The translations under genes were made by a program, and so were the position numbers. A stretch of 64,000 nucleotides of DNA from assembly GCA_963813725.1 (NCBI GenBank), contig CAWFAI010000003.1, positions 24,031 to 88,030 on the forward strand, written 5' to 3'. Below the pieces are notes generated by a model. It saw only the letters and a program-made list of their open reading frames with translations. It was not told the origin of the DNA and searched no databases. The DNA comes from VGBV01 sp963813725 (GTDB taxonomy: Bacteria; Actinomycetota; Thermoleophilia; Solirubrobacterales; 70-9). This document shows, one piece after another, positions 25,392 through 36,547 of the stretch (the stretch's first letter is position 1; each line of letters opens with the position of its first letter).

Positions 25392-26095
25392 CAGCCACGA
25401 CCCCCTCGGCCCCCGCGCCCGCCGCCGGGGCCGCCGTCCTCGTCCTCGGCGCCCTCGGTGCGGTAGCCCTCGGGCATGACCTCGCCCTTGTTGATCCAGC
25501 ACTTGACGCCGATGCGGCCGGTGGTGGTGCGGGCCTCGATGAAGCCGTAGTCGATGTCGGCCCTGAGGGTGTGCAGCGGCACGCGGCCGTCGGAATAGCC
25601 CTCGGTCCGCGCCATCTCGGCGCCGCCCAGGCGGCCCGAGACCTGGACCTTGACCCCCTTCGCGCCGGAGCGCATGGCCGAGGTCAGCGCGCGCTTCATC
25701 GCGCGGCGGAAGGCGACGCGGTTCTGCAGCTGCTCCGCGATCGACTGCGCGACCAGCTTCGCGTCAAGCTCGGGGCGCTTGATCTCCTTGATGTTCACCT
25801 TGACCGGACGGCCGGTGATCTTGTGGAGCTCCTTGCGCAGCGCGTCCACCTCGCTGCCGGACTTGCCGATCACGATGCCCGGGCGCGCGGTGGCGATGTC
25901 CACCTCGATCTCGTTCGAGCCCTTCTTGATCGTGATGTCCGACAGCCCGGCGTGGCTGAGCTTCTCCTCGATGTGCTCGCGGATCTGGATGTCCTCCATC
26001 AGGTAGTCCGCGAACTCGCGCTCGTTGAACCAATTCGACTTCCAGTCGTGGATGTAGCCGACCCTGAAGCCCTCTGGATGGATCTTCTGTCCCAT
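25391..26095 (-). CDS. rpsC: Small ribosomal subunit protein uS3
   Basis: 234 residues. mRNA entry-channel protein. The start MGQKIHPEGFRVGYIHDWKSNW, the KH domain with GIVIGKSGSEVDALR, and the C-terminal domain GVKVQVSGRLGGAEMARTE are clear. A Gly/Arg/Glu-rich end (GGPGGGRGGRGGRG) is slightly unusual. It overlaps rplP by one base. Confidence 0.97.
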   Translation of the reverse strand: MGQKIHPEGFRVGYIHDWKSNWFNEREFADYLMEDIQIREHIEEKLSHAGLSDITIKKGSNEIEVDIATARPGIVIGKSGSEVDALRKELHKITGRPVKVNIKEIKRPELDAKLVAQSIAEQLQNRVAFRRAMKRALTSAMRSGAKGVKVQVSGRLGGAEMARTEGYSDGRVPLHTLRADIDYGFIEARTTTGRIGVKCWINKGEVMPEGYRTEGAEDEDGGPGGGRGGRGGRG

Positions 26096-26102
26096 GCTCT
26101 CC

Positions 26103-26798
26103 TCAGTCCTCCGGGGTCAGCGCAACTTTGATGTGGCTGGTTCGCTTGTTGATGCGGGTGGCGCGACCGAGCGCGCGCGGCCGATAGCGGCGCAGCGTCG
26201 GCCCCTCGTCCACGGTGATGTCGGTCAGGATCAGGTCGTCTGCGACCAGGTCGTGGTTGTTCTCGGCGTTGGCCGCGGCCGAGCCGATCAGCTTGGCGAT
26301 GTCACGAGCGGCGCCGCGGCTGGAGAAGCGCAGCGTGGTGAGCGCGTCCTCGAGGGGCATGCCGCGCACCTGGTCGGCGACCAGGCGGGCCTTGCGAGGG
26401 GCGACGCGCACGAAGCTGGCCTTGGCCCTGACCACCGGGCGCTCGCTCGGCTCCTTGGCGGCTGCCTTGCCCTTGGGCTTGGTCTCGGCCGCCTTCTTGG
26501 CCGCCCTCTTCGCCGCGGGCTTCCCGCTCGTCTTCTTGGCGGTCTTCTTCGTGGATGCCGGCTTGGCCTCTGAGGCGGCCTTCTTGTCGGCCGTCTTGGA
26601 GGTCGCCTCGGCGGCGGTCCCCGTCTTGCCCCTGGCGGCGGCCTCGGCCTTGGGGTCGGCCTGCTTCGCCGTCCGCTTCTTCGCGGGCGCCTTCTTCTCG
26701 GCCGCCTTCCCCTCCTTGCTAGCGGGCTTCTTTGCGGCGGGCTTGCGCGCCGGCTTCTTCGCGGCGTCCTTCTTCTTGGTGTCCTTGGGCTCGGCCAT
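26103..26798 (-). CDS. rplV: Large ribosomal subunit protein uL22 with histone-like N-terminal extension
   Basis: 231 residues. The uL22 domain (about 121-231; VRAKASFVRVAPRKARLVADQVRG) lines the exit tunnel with its beta-hairpin. Residues 1-120 are Lys/Ala/Pro-rich, with repeats such as KKPARKPAAKKPASK, resembling the tails of histone H1-like actinobacterial proteins. Typical uL22 is 110-130 residues. The start ATG 26798 follows the rpsS stop by 2 bp, so the long form fits the operon spacing. Confidence 0.95.
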   Translation of the reverse strand: MAEPKDTKKKDAAKKPARKPAAKKPASKEGKAAEKKAPAKKRTAKQADPKAEAAARGKTGTAAEATSKTADKKAASEAKPASTKKTAKKTSGKPAAKRAAKKAAETKPKGKAAAKEPSERPVVRAKASFVRVAPRKARLVADQVRGMPLEDALTTLRFSSRGAARDIAKLIGSAAANAENNHDLVADDLILTDITVDEGPTLRRYRPRALGRATRINKRTSHIKVALTPED

Positions 26799-26800
26799 GC

Positions 26801-27082
26801 CTAGTCGTCCTTCTGCGCCGAGCCGGCACCCGAGTGGGCGCGGAAGGTGCGGGTCGGGGCGAACTCGCCCAGCTTGTGGCCGACCATGGACTCGGAGATG
26901 TAGACCGGCACGTGCTTGCGGCCGTCGTGGACGGCGATCGTGTGGCCGACCATCTCCGGGAAGACGGTGGACTTGCGCGACCAGGTCTTGACCATGGCCT
27001 TCTGTCCGGACTCGTTCATCGCGCCGATCCGCTTCATCAGGCGCTCCTCGGCCCACGGTCCCTTCTTGGTCGAGCGTCCCAT
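26801..27082 (-). CDS. rpsS: Small ribosomal subunit protein uS19
   Basis: 93 residues (MGRSTKKGPWAEERLMKRI...). It sits in the 30S head with uS13 and contacts A-site tRNA. The conserved segments KTWSRKSTVFPEMVGHTIAVHDG and GEFAPTRTFRAH are present. The long open frame upstream is rplB read out of register and is not part of this protein. Confidence 0.97.
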   Translation of the reverse strand: MGRSTKKGPWAEERLMKRIGAMNESGQKAMVKTWSRKSTVFPEMVGHTIAVHDGRKHVPVYISESMVGHKLGEFAPTRTFRAHSGAGSAQKDD

Positions 27083-27090
27083 CAGTGACT

Positions 27091-27928
27091 TTACCTCTTC
27101 TTCCTGCGGCGGGCGCGGACGATCATCGCGTCGGAGCGCTTGCCCTTCTTGCGCGTGCGGTAGCCGAGCGTCGGCTTGCCCCATGGGGTCACGGGGTGGC
27201 CGCCGGGCGTGTGGTGGGCCTCGCCGCCGCCGTGCGGGTGGTCCACCGGGTTCATGGCGACACCGCGGGTCTGGGGGCGCTTGTTGCGATGGCGGCTGCG
27301 GCCCGCCTTGCCCCCCTTCACGTTCTGGTGCTCGGTGTTGGTCAGGGCCCCGACCGTGGCGCGGCACTCGCCGCGGACCATGCGCACCTCCGAGGAGGGC
27401 AGCCGCAGCGAGACCATCGGGCCCTCCTTGGCGACGACCTGGATCGCGGTGCCGGCGGCGCGGCCGAGGCGGCCGCCCTGGCCCGGCGTCAGCTCGACGT
27501 TGTGGACCACGGTGCCCGTCGGGATCCTGGCCAGCGGCAACGCGTTGCCCGGGGTGATGTCGGCGCCCTCGCCCGAGACGACCTCGGCGCCGATCGCGAG
27601 GCCCTGCGGGGCGAGGATGTAGCGCTTCTCGCCGTCGGCGTAGTGCAGCAGCGCGATATAGGCGCTGCGGTTGGGGTCGTACTCGATCGGTCGCGACCCT
27701 GGCGGGGACCCCGTCCTTGGTGCGCTTGAAGTCGATGCGCCGGTACAGGCGCTTGGCGCCGCCGCCGCGGTGGCGCGAGGTGATGCGACCGGCCGCGTTG
27801 CGGCCGCTGGAGCGCTTCTTGCCCTCCAACAGGGACTTCTCCGGCGCGTCCCCACTGAGCTCCTCGCGCAGCTGGTAGGTGCCGAAGCGGCGCCCGGGGC
27901 TGGTCGGCCTTGTCTTGCGGTTCGCCAT
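27091..27928 (-). CDS. rplB: Large ribosomal subunit protein uL2, one frameshift
   Basis: About 278 residues. A primary 23S binder near the peptidyl-transferase centre. The N-terminal part (MANRKTRPTSPGRRFGTYQL ... KDGVPARVAT) is in one frame. The rest (IEYDPNRSAYIALLHYADG ... AMNPVDHPHGGGEAHH) is in the next. Removing one G around 27689-27691 restores the family sequence VATIEYDPNRS. The total length 838 is 3n+1, matching one inserted base. An essential single-copy gene is very unlikely to be broken, so this is taken as a sequence error. Confidence 0.95.
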
Positions 27929-27937
27929 CAGATCTCT

Positions 27938-28234
27938 TTAGCCCTCCACCGCAGCGCCCTCGAACAGCTCGATGCGCTGGCCGGGGGCGAGTTGGACGAC
28001 CGCCTTCTTCCAGGAGCGGCTGGTGCCCGTGGTGAGGCCGCGGCGCTTCGGCTTGGCGCGGACCTTGGCGGTCTTCACCGACCGCACCTTGACCTCGAAG
28101 ATGTCCTCGATCGCCTGCGCGATCTGGGTCTTGTGCGCCCTGTCGTGGACGCGGAAGGTGTACTTGCCGTCGGCCATCAGCGCGTAGCTCTTCTCCGAGA
28201 CGACCGGGCGGATGATCACCTGACGGGGATCCAT
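27938..28234 (-). CDS. rplW: Large ribosomal subunit protein uL23
   Basis: 98 residues from ATG 28234 (MDPRQVIIRPVVSEKSYALM). The trigger-factor and SRP docking site at the tunnel exit. The loop KRRGLTTGTSRSWKKAVVQL is typical. The start overlaps the rplD stop. Confidence 0.96.
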   Translation of the reverse strand: MDPRQVIIRPVVSEKSYALMADGKYTFRVHDRAHKTQIAQAIEDIFEVKVRSVKTAKVRAKPKRRGLTTGTSRSWKKAVVQLAPGQRIELFEGAAVEG

Positions 28235-28884
28235 CAACTCGCCCTCCCCTCGAGCTCCTTCAAGGCCTCCTGCGAGACCAACAGGGAGGCCGCGCCGATC
28301 ACGTCGGCGACCCCCGCCGCGGTGGCCTGGGCGACCTGCACGCGCGGGATGTTGCGGAAGCTCTTGGCGGCGGACTCCTCCTCGGCTCCGATCACGACCA
28401 GGATCGGCCCGTCGGCGCCCCACTTCGCAAGCGCCTGGGCCGCCTGCTTCGTGGACGGCGCGTCGAAGCCCGAGCCGTCCAGGACGGCGACGGTGCCGCG
28501 CTCGGCGTGCACGCTGAGGGCGGCGCGGAGCGCGCGGCGGCGGGCCTTGCGGTTGATCTTGAAGGTGTAGTGGCGCGGCTTCGGGCCGAAGGCGACGCCG
28601 CCCCCGTAGCGGTGGGGAACGCCGAGGGCGCCGACGCGCGCGCGGCCCGTGCCCTTCTGCCGCCAGGCCTTGGCGGTGGTCATCGCCACCTCGCCGCGGG
28701 TCAGGGTCGAGTGGGTGCCGCGGCGCCTCGCGTTCAGGTCGGCGCGCGCCGCCTGGTGCACCAGGGACTCGTGGAAGGGCTCGGAGAACAGCGCCTTCGG
28801 CAGGTCCGCCTTGGCCTGCTTGCCCAGCACGGGCGCCTTCAGCGCCGCGCTGGATCCGCCGTTCGTGGCCTTGGCCTCAGCCAT
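28234..28884 (-). CDS. rplD: Large ribosomal subunit protein uL4
   Basis: 216 residues. It lines the exit tunnel and, in E. coli, represses the S10 operon. The extended loop (RGGGVAFGPKPRHYTFKINRK in essence, around residues 85-115) and the start region LFSEPFHESLVHQAARADLNA are family features. It overlaps rplC by 8 nt and rplW by 1 nt. Confidence 0.96.
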   Translation of the reverse strand: MAEAKATNGGSSAALKAPVLGKQAKADLPKALFSEPFHESLVHQAARADLNARRRGTHSTLTRGEVAMTTAKAWRQKGTGRARVGALGVPHRYGGGVAFGPKPRHYTFKINRKARRRALRAALSVHAERGTVAVLDGSGFDAPSTKQAAQALAKWGADGPILVVIGAEEESAAKSFRNIPRVQVAQATAAGVADVIGAASLLVSQEALKELEGRAS

Positions 28885-29590
28885 CGGAGCGCACCTCCAC
28901 AGTTGCGTTGCGGCCGCCGGGCACCGAGCCCTTGACCAGCAACAGATTGCGCTCGGCGTCGACGTCGTGGATGGTGGCCCCGCGCTGGGTGCGGCGGCCC
29001 GCCCCCATGCGGCCGGGCATCTTCTGGCCGGGAAAGATCCTGGCGGGGTCGGCGCTGGCGCCGGCCGAGCCGGGGGCCCGGACGTTGTGTGAGCCGTGGG
29101 TGACGGGGCCGCGGCTGAAGTTGTGGCGCTTGATCGTGCCCTGGAAGCCCTTGCCGATCGAGACGGCGGCGACCTTCACCTTCTCGCCCGCCTCGAAGTC
29201 GGCCACGGTCACCTGGTCGCCCACCTTGCGCTCCCCGCCATCAGAGGAAGCGTCCTCGCCCCCGGCTGCGGGCGCTTCATCCTCCTTCGACGGCCCCTCC
29301 CCCTCCTTCGAACCTCCGCCGGCGGCTGGGAACTCGGCGTCGCGGAACTCGACGACCGAGCGCGAGGGACCGGCGCCGGCCTTCTTCAGGTGGCCCAGCT
29401 CGGCTTTCGAGAGCTTGCGCTCGTCCGTGGGGTCACCGGCCAGCTGGACCGAGTCGTGGCCGTCGCGGTCGGCCTTGCGGATCCCCGTGATCGTGTTGGG
29501 GGCGGCCTCGATCACCGTCACCGGGATCGCGGCGCCGTCCTCGTCGAAGACGCGGGTCATGCCGAGCTTCTTGCCGACGATCGCGCTCAC
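28877..29590 (-). CDS. rplC: Large ribosomal subunit protein uL3 with acidic insertion
   Basis: 237 residues. It binds 23S near the peptidyl-transferase centre. The start IVGKKLGMTRVFDEDGAAIPVTV and the central GFQGTIKRHNFSRGPVTHGS are diagnostic. An extra Gly/Glu/Ser-rich insert of about 30 residues (GGGSKEGEGPSKEDEAPAAG, near 90-120) interrupts the beta-barrel side. It overlaps rpsJ by 4 nt. Confidence 0.96.
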   Translation of the reverse strand: MSAIVGKKLGMTRVFDEDGAAIPVTVIEAAPNTITGIRKADRDGHDSVQLAGDPTDERKLSKAELGHLKKAGAGPSRSVVEFRDAEFPAAGGGSKEGEGPSKEDEAPAAGGEDASSDGGERKVGDQVTVADFEAGEKVKVAAVSIGKGFQGTIKRHNFSRGPVTHGSHNVRAPGSAGASADPARIFPGQKMPGRMGAGRRTQRGATIHDVDAERNLLLVKGSVPGGRNATVEVRSDG

Positions 29591-29907
29591 AGGCGGATCT
29601 CCACGTCCACGCCCGCGGGCAGCGTCTCCATCCGCTGCAGCTCGTCGACGGTCTTCGGCGTCGGCTGGTGGATGTCGATCAGGCGCTTGTGGGTGCGGAT
29701 CTCGAAATGCTCGCGCGAGTCCTTGTCCTTGAAGGGGCTGCGGATGACGCAGTAGACGTTCTTCTCGGTGGGCAGCGGGACGGGCCCGGACACGGTGGCG
29801 CCGGTCCGCTCGGCGGTCCCGACGATCTCCTGGGCAGCCCGGTCTATGGCGTCGTGGTCATACGCCTTGAGCCGAATCCTGATCTTTCCCGATGTCAGTG
29901 AGGCCAT
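29587..29907 (-). CDS. rpsJ: Small ribosomal subunit protein uS10 (NusE)
   Basis: 106 residues. A 30S head protein and, as NusE, a partner of NusB/NusG in antitermination. IRIRLKAYDHDAIDRAAQEI and the loop GPVPLPTEKNVYCVIRSPFKDKDSREHFEIRTHKR (conserved core around residues 40-75) fit. First gene of the S10 operon, 177 bp after tuf. Its promoter should lie in that spacer. Confidence 0.97.
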   Translation of the reverse strand: MASLTSGKIRIRLKAYDHDAIDRAAQEIVGTAERTGATVSGPVPLPTEKNVYCVIRSPFKDKDSREHFEIRTHKRLIDIHQPTPKTVDELQRMETLPAGVDVEIRL

Positions 29908-30053
29908 TGCCTCGTCGCTTCCTTTGTCTTCCTCAAACGTCTGTTTTCAGTGGTCTGATGACGCAACTGGGGCGCTGCCGTGTGAGGCAACGCCCCGGTC
30001 GTATGTCTTGTGGTTTCGCGGCCCTTGCCCAACTCATCCGAGGGCCGCACGTA

Positions 30054-30080
30054 AAGCGGGCCCCGGATCGGGGCCCGCTT
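30054..30080 (-). terminator. Strong GC hairpin after tuf
   Basis: Perfect 12-bp inverted repeat (AAGCGGGCCCCG, loop GAT, CGGGGCCCGCTT) starting 4 bp beyond the tuf stop. Only a short T run (TTT) follows on the minus strand, so it may be an intrinsic terminator of moderate strength or an RNA-stabilising hairpin. The rest of the 177-bp tuf-rpsJ spacer holds further GC dyads and the presumed rpsJ promoter. Confidence 0.6.
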
Positions 30081-30084
30081 GCAG

Positions 30085-31269
<1,185 letters not shown>

Positions 31270-31396
31270 CTCGCTCCTTTGGCTCTCTTGGTCTGTCTAA
31301 GTCGGGTTTTTCGTGCGTCTAGAAGTCTGTTGGTTCGTGTGCGGACGAACCTGGGGAATATAGCCACCCCACGCGGGCTTCGTGCCTAGCTCGCTC

Positions 31397-33511
<2,115 letters not shown>

Positions 33512-33619
33512 GGTTCGGGTCTCTTGTTCCTTGGTCTAAGTTCGTGGATGCCTGTTGGAGAGAGACAACCGCACAAGCGAGCGCTTCGGAGCGGATAGAT
33601 TGGACCCGTTTCAGCGCAC

Positions 33620-33640
33620 AAAAAAGGCCCTGCCGGGCCT
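33620..33640 (-). terminator. Rho-independent terminator-like hairpin upstream of fusA
   Basis: Read on the minus strand: AGGCCC, loop GGCA, GGGCCT followed immediately by six T. It sits 109 bp upstream of the fusA start. No minus-strand gene lies directly upstream of it. It could be the terminator of the displaced rpsL-rpsG transcript or an attenuator in the fusA leader. The remaining bases of 33512-33769 contain no gene I can support. Confidence 0.65.
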
Positions 33641-33769
33641 GAGCGCTGGCGCATCAGATGACCCGACCTGCTCCTATGTGTCGTCGTTCTCCATTGAAGC
33701 GGCTATTGCCCGCGTCCGCACCCGGCTCTCCGGAGGCGTGCGTGGGCCAGGCGCGATGATAGCAAGGGC

Positions 33770-35059
33770 ATGATGGGCTCCAGAGAGGGATTCAGAGAGC
33801 GCCGCAGGCGCAAGAAGGCCGCCAGGGACGCCCTGGCGGAGAAGACGGAGATGGTCCGCGCCGAGGCCAGGGCGAGGGCCGAGGAGAGAGCGCGAGCCGA
33901 GGAGCGCGAGAAGGCCGAGGTGAAGGCGCGGGCCAAGGCGGAGGCCGAGGCGAGGACCCGGGCCGAGGCGGAAGCCGGGGGTAAGCCCCAGGCAGAGGCA
34001 GAGCGGAAGGCCCGCGCCGAGGTCAGGGCCAAGCAGCGCTCGCTCCGCAGGCCCAAGCAGCCCCGTCGTCCCCGCCGCGGGCCGAAGGAGTCCCGTCGTC
34101 GTCGCCGCCGGCAGCGCCGCGGCCTCTCGCGGCGCGAACGCGTCGCGCTCCATCGCGCCCAGCTGGATGAGCTGCGGGTCTGGGTCAAGGGAGTCGGGCT
34201 CGAGTCGAGGCGGCGCGCGAAGGGCGCCTGGGCGGGCGGAAGACGACGGGCAGAGCCGGTGCTGGCGCGCGCCCGCAAGTGGCTGGCGCCCGTCGCTACC
34301 GCGATCGGGGCCGTGCTGCGCCCGCTGGGCCGAGCCATCCGGGCGGTGCTGGCGCCGATCGCCCCCTACGCCTCGGCGGTCATCCTCGCCCCCCTGTACG
34401 GACTCGGCGCCCTGCTTGACGCGATGCTGGCGGCGCTGTCCTGGGCCCGCGACCGGATCGTCGACGCGGCCCGCGCCGGCGCGCGCTGGGTCGACGCTCA
34501 CGTGACGCCTGCGAGGACGTTCGCGCTGATCGCCGCGGCCGCCGCGGTGGCCCTCGCCGCATCGCAGTTCATCGACTACCGCGCCACCGCCATCGGCGCA
34601 GAGCAGTACGAGGGCGTGTACGAGGGCGAGGTCCAGACGGTCGCGCCGCCGCCGAGCATCGACCAGAAGCCGACTGGCGACCCCCACTTCTACGCCCTGC
34701 TGCCGCTGGCGATCGCCGCCCTTCCCCTGACCTGGCTGGCGCTGCGCGGCCGCCGCCGCCTGGCCCTGTGGGTGGCGGCGATCGGAGCCGTCGGGGTCGT
34801 GGTGACGCTGGCGGTCGACCTCCCTCAGGGCCTCGAGACCGGCAGGGCCGGCGACGCCTACGAGGGCACCGAGGCCCAGCTGATCGAGGGCTTCTGGACG
34901 CAGCTGCTCGCCTCGCTGGCGCTGGTCGGCTGCGGGCTGGGGCTGAGCCGCGCCAACACCGAGGCCGGGAGGAATCGCAACCGCGACCTCGCCGCCGGTT
35001 CGAGCGTGACCCAGGGCGGCGGGCCCGGCCGGGCCGCCGGCTGGGGGGCCGGCGCGTGA
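33770..35059 (+). CDS. Membrane protein with long basic coiled-coil N-terminus, unknown function
   Basis: 429 residues, family not recognised. Residues 1-130 are Arg/Lys/Glu/Ala-rich with heptad-like AEARARAEERARAEE runs, predicted helical or coiled coil, followed by a very basic stretch (RRPKQPRRPRRGPKESRRRRRR). An amphipathic, Ala-rich middle (about 165-245) leads to a C-terminal half with four hydrophobic segments, beginning FALIAAAAAVALAASQFIDY. That half resembles the next gene: shared AASQF, then the loop, VxLAVDLPxG/VIDLPDAG, and GFWxxLxxxLxLxxCGxxL. The stop overlaps the next GTG start (GTGA), so the two are coupled. Confidence 0.7.
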   Translation: MMGSREGFRERRRRKKAARDALAEKTEMVRAEARARAEERARAEEREKAEVKARAKAEAEARTRAEAEAGGKPQAEAERKARAEVRAKQRSLRRPKQPRRPRRGPKESRRRRRRQRRGLSRRERVALHRAQLDELRVWVKGVGLESRRRAKGAWAGGRRRAEPVLARARKWLAPVATAIGAVLRPLGRAIRAVLAPIAPYASAVILAPLYGLGALLDAMLAALSWARDRIVDAARAGARWVDAHVTPARTFALIAAAAAVALAASQFIDYRATAIGAEQYEGVYEGEVQTVAPPPSIDQKPTGDPHFYALLPLAIAALPLTWLALRGRRRLALWVAAIGAVGVVVTLAVDLPQGLETGRAGDAYEGTEAQLIEGFWTQLLASLALVGCGLGLSRANTEAGRNRNRDLAAGSSVTQGGGPGRAAGWGAGA

Positions 35060-35586
35060 AGCGCCGCACCGAGACGCTGCTGGTGCTCGCCTGCGCCGGC
35101 GCCGCAGCGTTGCTGGCCGCCTCCCAGTTCACCAACCTGTTCGAGCTGACGCCGTCGGGCGGCGAAGCCCTGGGCGAGATCGAGGCGACCGACCAGCACG
35201 GCTACGCGACGCTGATCGTCGCGGTGCTGGCGCTGGCGCTGCTGGTGGTGGCCCTCGCGGCGCGGGACGATTCGCTCGCCCAGGGCGCCAGCTTCGGCGT
35301 CGCCGTCTGCGGAGTGATCTCGCTGTTGATCTTCCTGGTCATCGACCTGCCCGACGCGGGCAGCATCGGGGCTCTCGACGATGACTCCTTCATCGACGCC
35401 AAGGCCGAGCCCGCCGCGGGCTTCTGGTTCGAGCTGGTGGGCGCGCTGGTGCTGACCGCGTGCGGCGCGGCGCTGGCGACGATGCGGCGGGAGCGGTCCG
35501 GTACGGCCGGCAGGGACGACGTTGGCGGGTTAGCTTCGCATAGCGACACAAACCCGCCAACTTCGGCGGGTATCTACCAGCGGTAG
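35056..35586 (+). CDS. Four-helix membrane protein, paralogue of the preceding C-terminal half
   Basis: 176 residues from GTG 35056. Four hydrophobic segments: LLVLACAGAAALLAASQF, ATLIVAVLALALLVVALAA, GVAVCGVISLLIFLVIDLPD and GFWFELVGALVLTACGAALA. The order and several motifs match the C-terminal half of the preceding protein. The extracellular or periplasmic loop after ASQF is acidic. The 3' end runs 13 bp into the convergent rpsG gene and through the rpsG terminator hairpin, so the last residues may not be conserved. No known family is recognised. Confidence 0.68.
   Translation: MKRRTETLLVLACAGAAALLAASQFTNLFELTPSGGEALGEIEATDQHGYATLIVAVLALALLVVALAARDDSLAQGASFGVAVCGVISLLIFLVIDLPDAGSIGALDDDSFIDAKAEPAAGFWFELVGALVLTACGAALATMRRERSGTAGRDDVGGLASHSDTNPPTSAGIYQR
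35552..35571 (-). terminator. Terminator hairpin after rpsG with overlapping alternative dyad
   Basis: On the minus strand: ACCCGCC, loop GAAGTT, GGCGGGT then TTGTGT, beginning 2 bp past the rpsG stop. The same CCCGCC arm also belongs to an 11-bp perfect inverted repeat (35521-35531 with 35551-35561), so two mutually exclusive hairpins are possible. All of it lies inside the 3' end of the convergent plus-strand gene. Confidence 0.6.
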
Positions 35587-36044
35587 TGGGCGAAGGCCTT
35601 GTTGGCCTGCGCCATGCGGTAGATGTCGTCCTTGCGCTTCCAGGCGTTGCCCTGCTGCTTGGCCGCGTCGAGGATCTCGTTGGCGAGGCGCTCGGGCATC
35701 GACTTCTCCCCACGGGCGCGGGCGAACTCGACGAGCCAGCGCACGGCCAGGGTGCGGGCGCGGCGGGCGGGGACCTCGACGGGCACCTGGTAGGTGGCGC
35801 CGCCGACCCGGCGCGAGCGGACCTCGAGCACGGGGGTGAGCTGCTTGATCGCGTTCTCCAGTTCCTCGACGGGGTTGTTGCCGGTGCGCTCTCCGACCAC
35901 CGAGAGCGCGTCGTAGGTGATCTGCTCGGCGAGCGACTTCTTGCCGGCCGTCATCACCTTGTTGATGACCTGCTGCACCAGCCGGCTGCGGTAGAGCGAG
36001 TCCGGCTCCAAGGGGCGGATCGTGGCCTGGTTGCGTCGCGGCAT
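35574..36044 (-). CDS. rpsG: Small ribosomal subunit protein uS7
   Basis: 156 residues. The primary binder of the 16S 3' domain and the E. coli str-operon repressor. MPRRNQATIRPLEPDSLYRSRLV and the tail FAHYRW are typical. The start lies 3 bp after the rpsL stop. Confidence 0.98.
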   Translation of the reverse strand: MPRRNQATIRPLEPDSLYRSRLVQQVINKVMTAGKKSLAEQITYDALSVVGERTGNNPVEELENAIKQLTPVLEVRSRRVGGATYQVPVEVPARRARTLAVRWLVEFARARGEKSMPERLANEILDAAKQQGNAWKRKDDIYRMAQANKAFAHYRW

Positions 36045-36047
36045 GCG

Positions 36048-36455
36048 TCAGGGAACTAGGTCAGAAGCCTTGACGCCGTACAGCGAACGGCCCTGCTTGC
36101 GGTCCGAGACGCCGGCGGCGTCGAGCGTGCCCCGCACGATCTTGTAGCGGACGCCGGGAAGGTCCTTGACGCGGCCGCCTCGTACGAGCACGACGGAGTG
36201 CTCCTGGAGGTTGTGCCCCTCGCCGGGGATGTAGGTGGTGACCTCCATCTGGTTGGTCAGCCGCACGCGGGCGATCTTGCGCAGCGCGGAGTTCGGCTTC
36301 TTGGGGGTCACGGTGGCGACGCGGGTGCAGACGCCGCGGCGCTGGGGAGCGGCCACGCGCTTCTTGCGACCCTGGCCAGACTTCAGGCCCGGCGTCGACA
36401 TCTTCTTCGGCTTGGGGTTGCGGCCCTTGCGGACCAGTTGGTTCGTGTTCGGCAC
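36048..36455 (-). CDS. rpsL: Small ribosomal subunit protein uS12
   Basis: 135 residues (MPNTNQLVRKGR...). Decoding-centre protein. The streptomycin-relevant loops TPKKPNSALRK and GRVKDLPGVRY have the wild-type lysines. The upstream neighbour in most bacteria is rpoC; here three accessory genes (36548-37808) lie between. Confidence 0.98.
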   Translation of the reverse strand: MPNTNQLVRKGRNPKPKKMSTPGLKSGQGRKKRVAAPQRRGVCTRVATVTPKKPNSALRKIARVRLTNQMEVTTYIPGEGHNLQEHSVVLVRGGRVKDLPGVRYKIVRGTLDAAGVSDRKQGRSLYGVKASDLVP

Positions 36456-36547
36456 GGTCGGGCAGGATAGCGAGATAAATCGGCCACCTCCTCGGGCACG
36501 CCCTGCGCGGGTACCTCGCGGGCACCCCGCCTCGTAACCTCCAAGCC

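Noticed and set aside
36198..36450. Streptomycin-resistance changes in uS12
   Set aside because: The critical lysines in TPKKPNS and RVKDLPG are unchanged.
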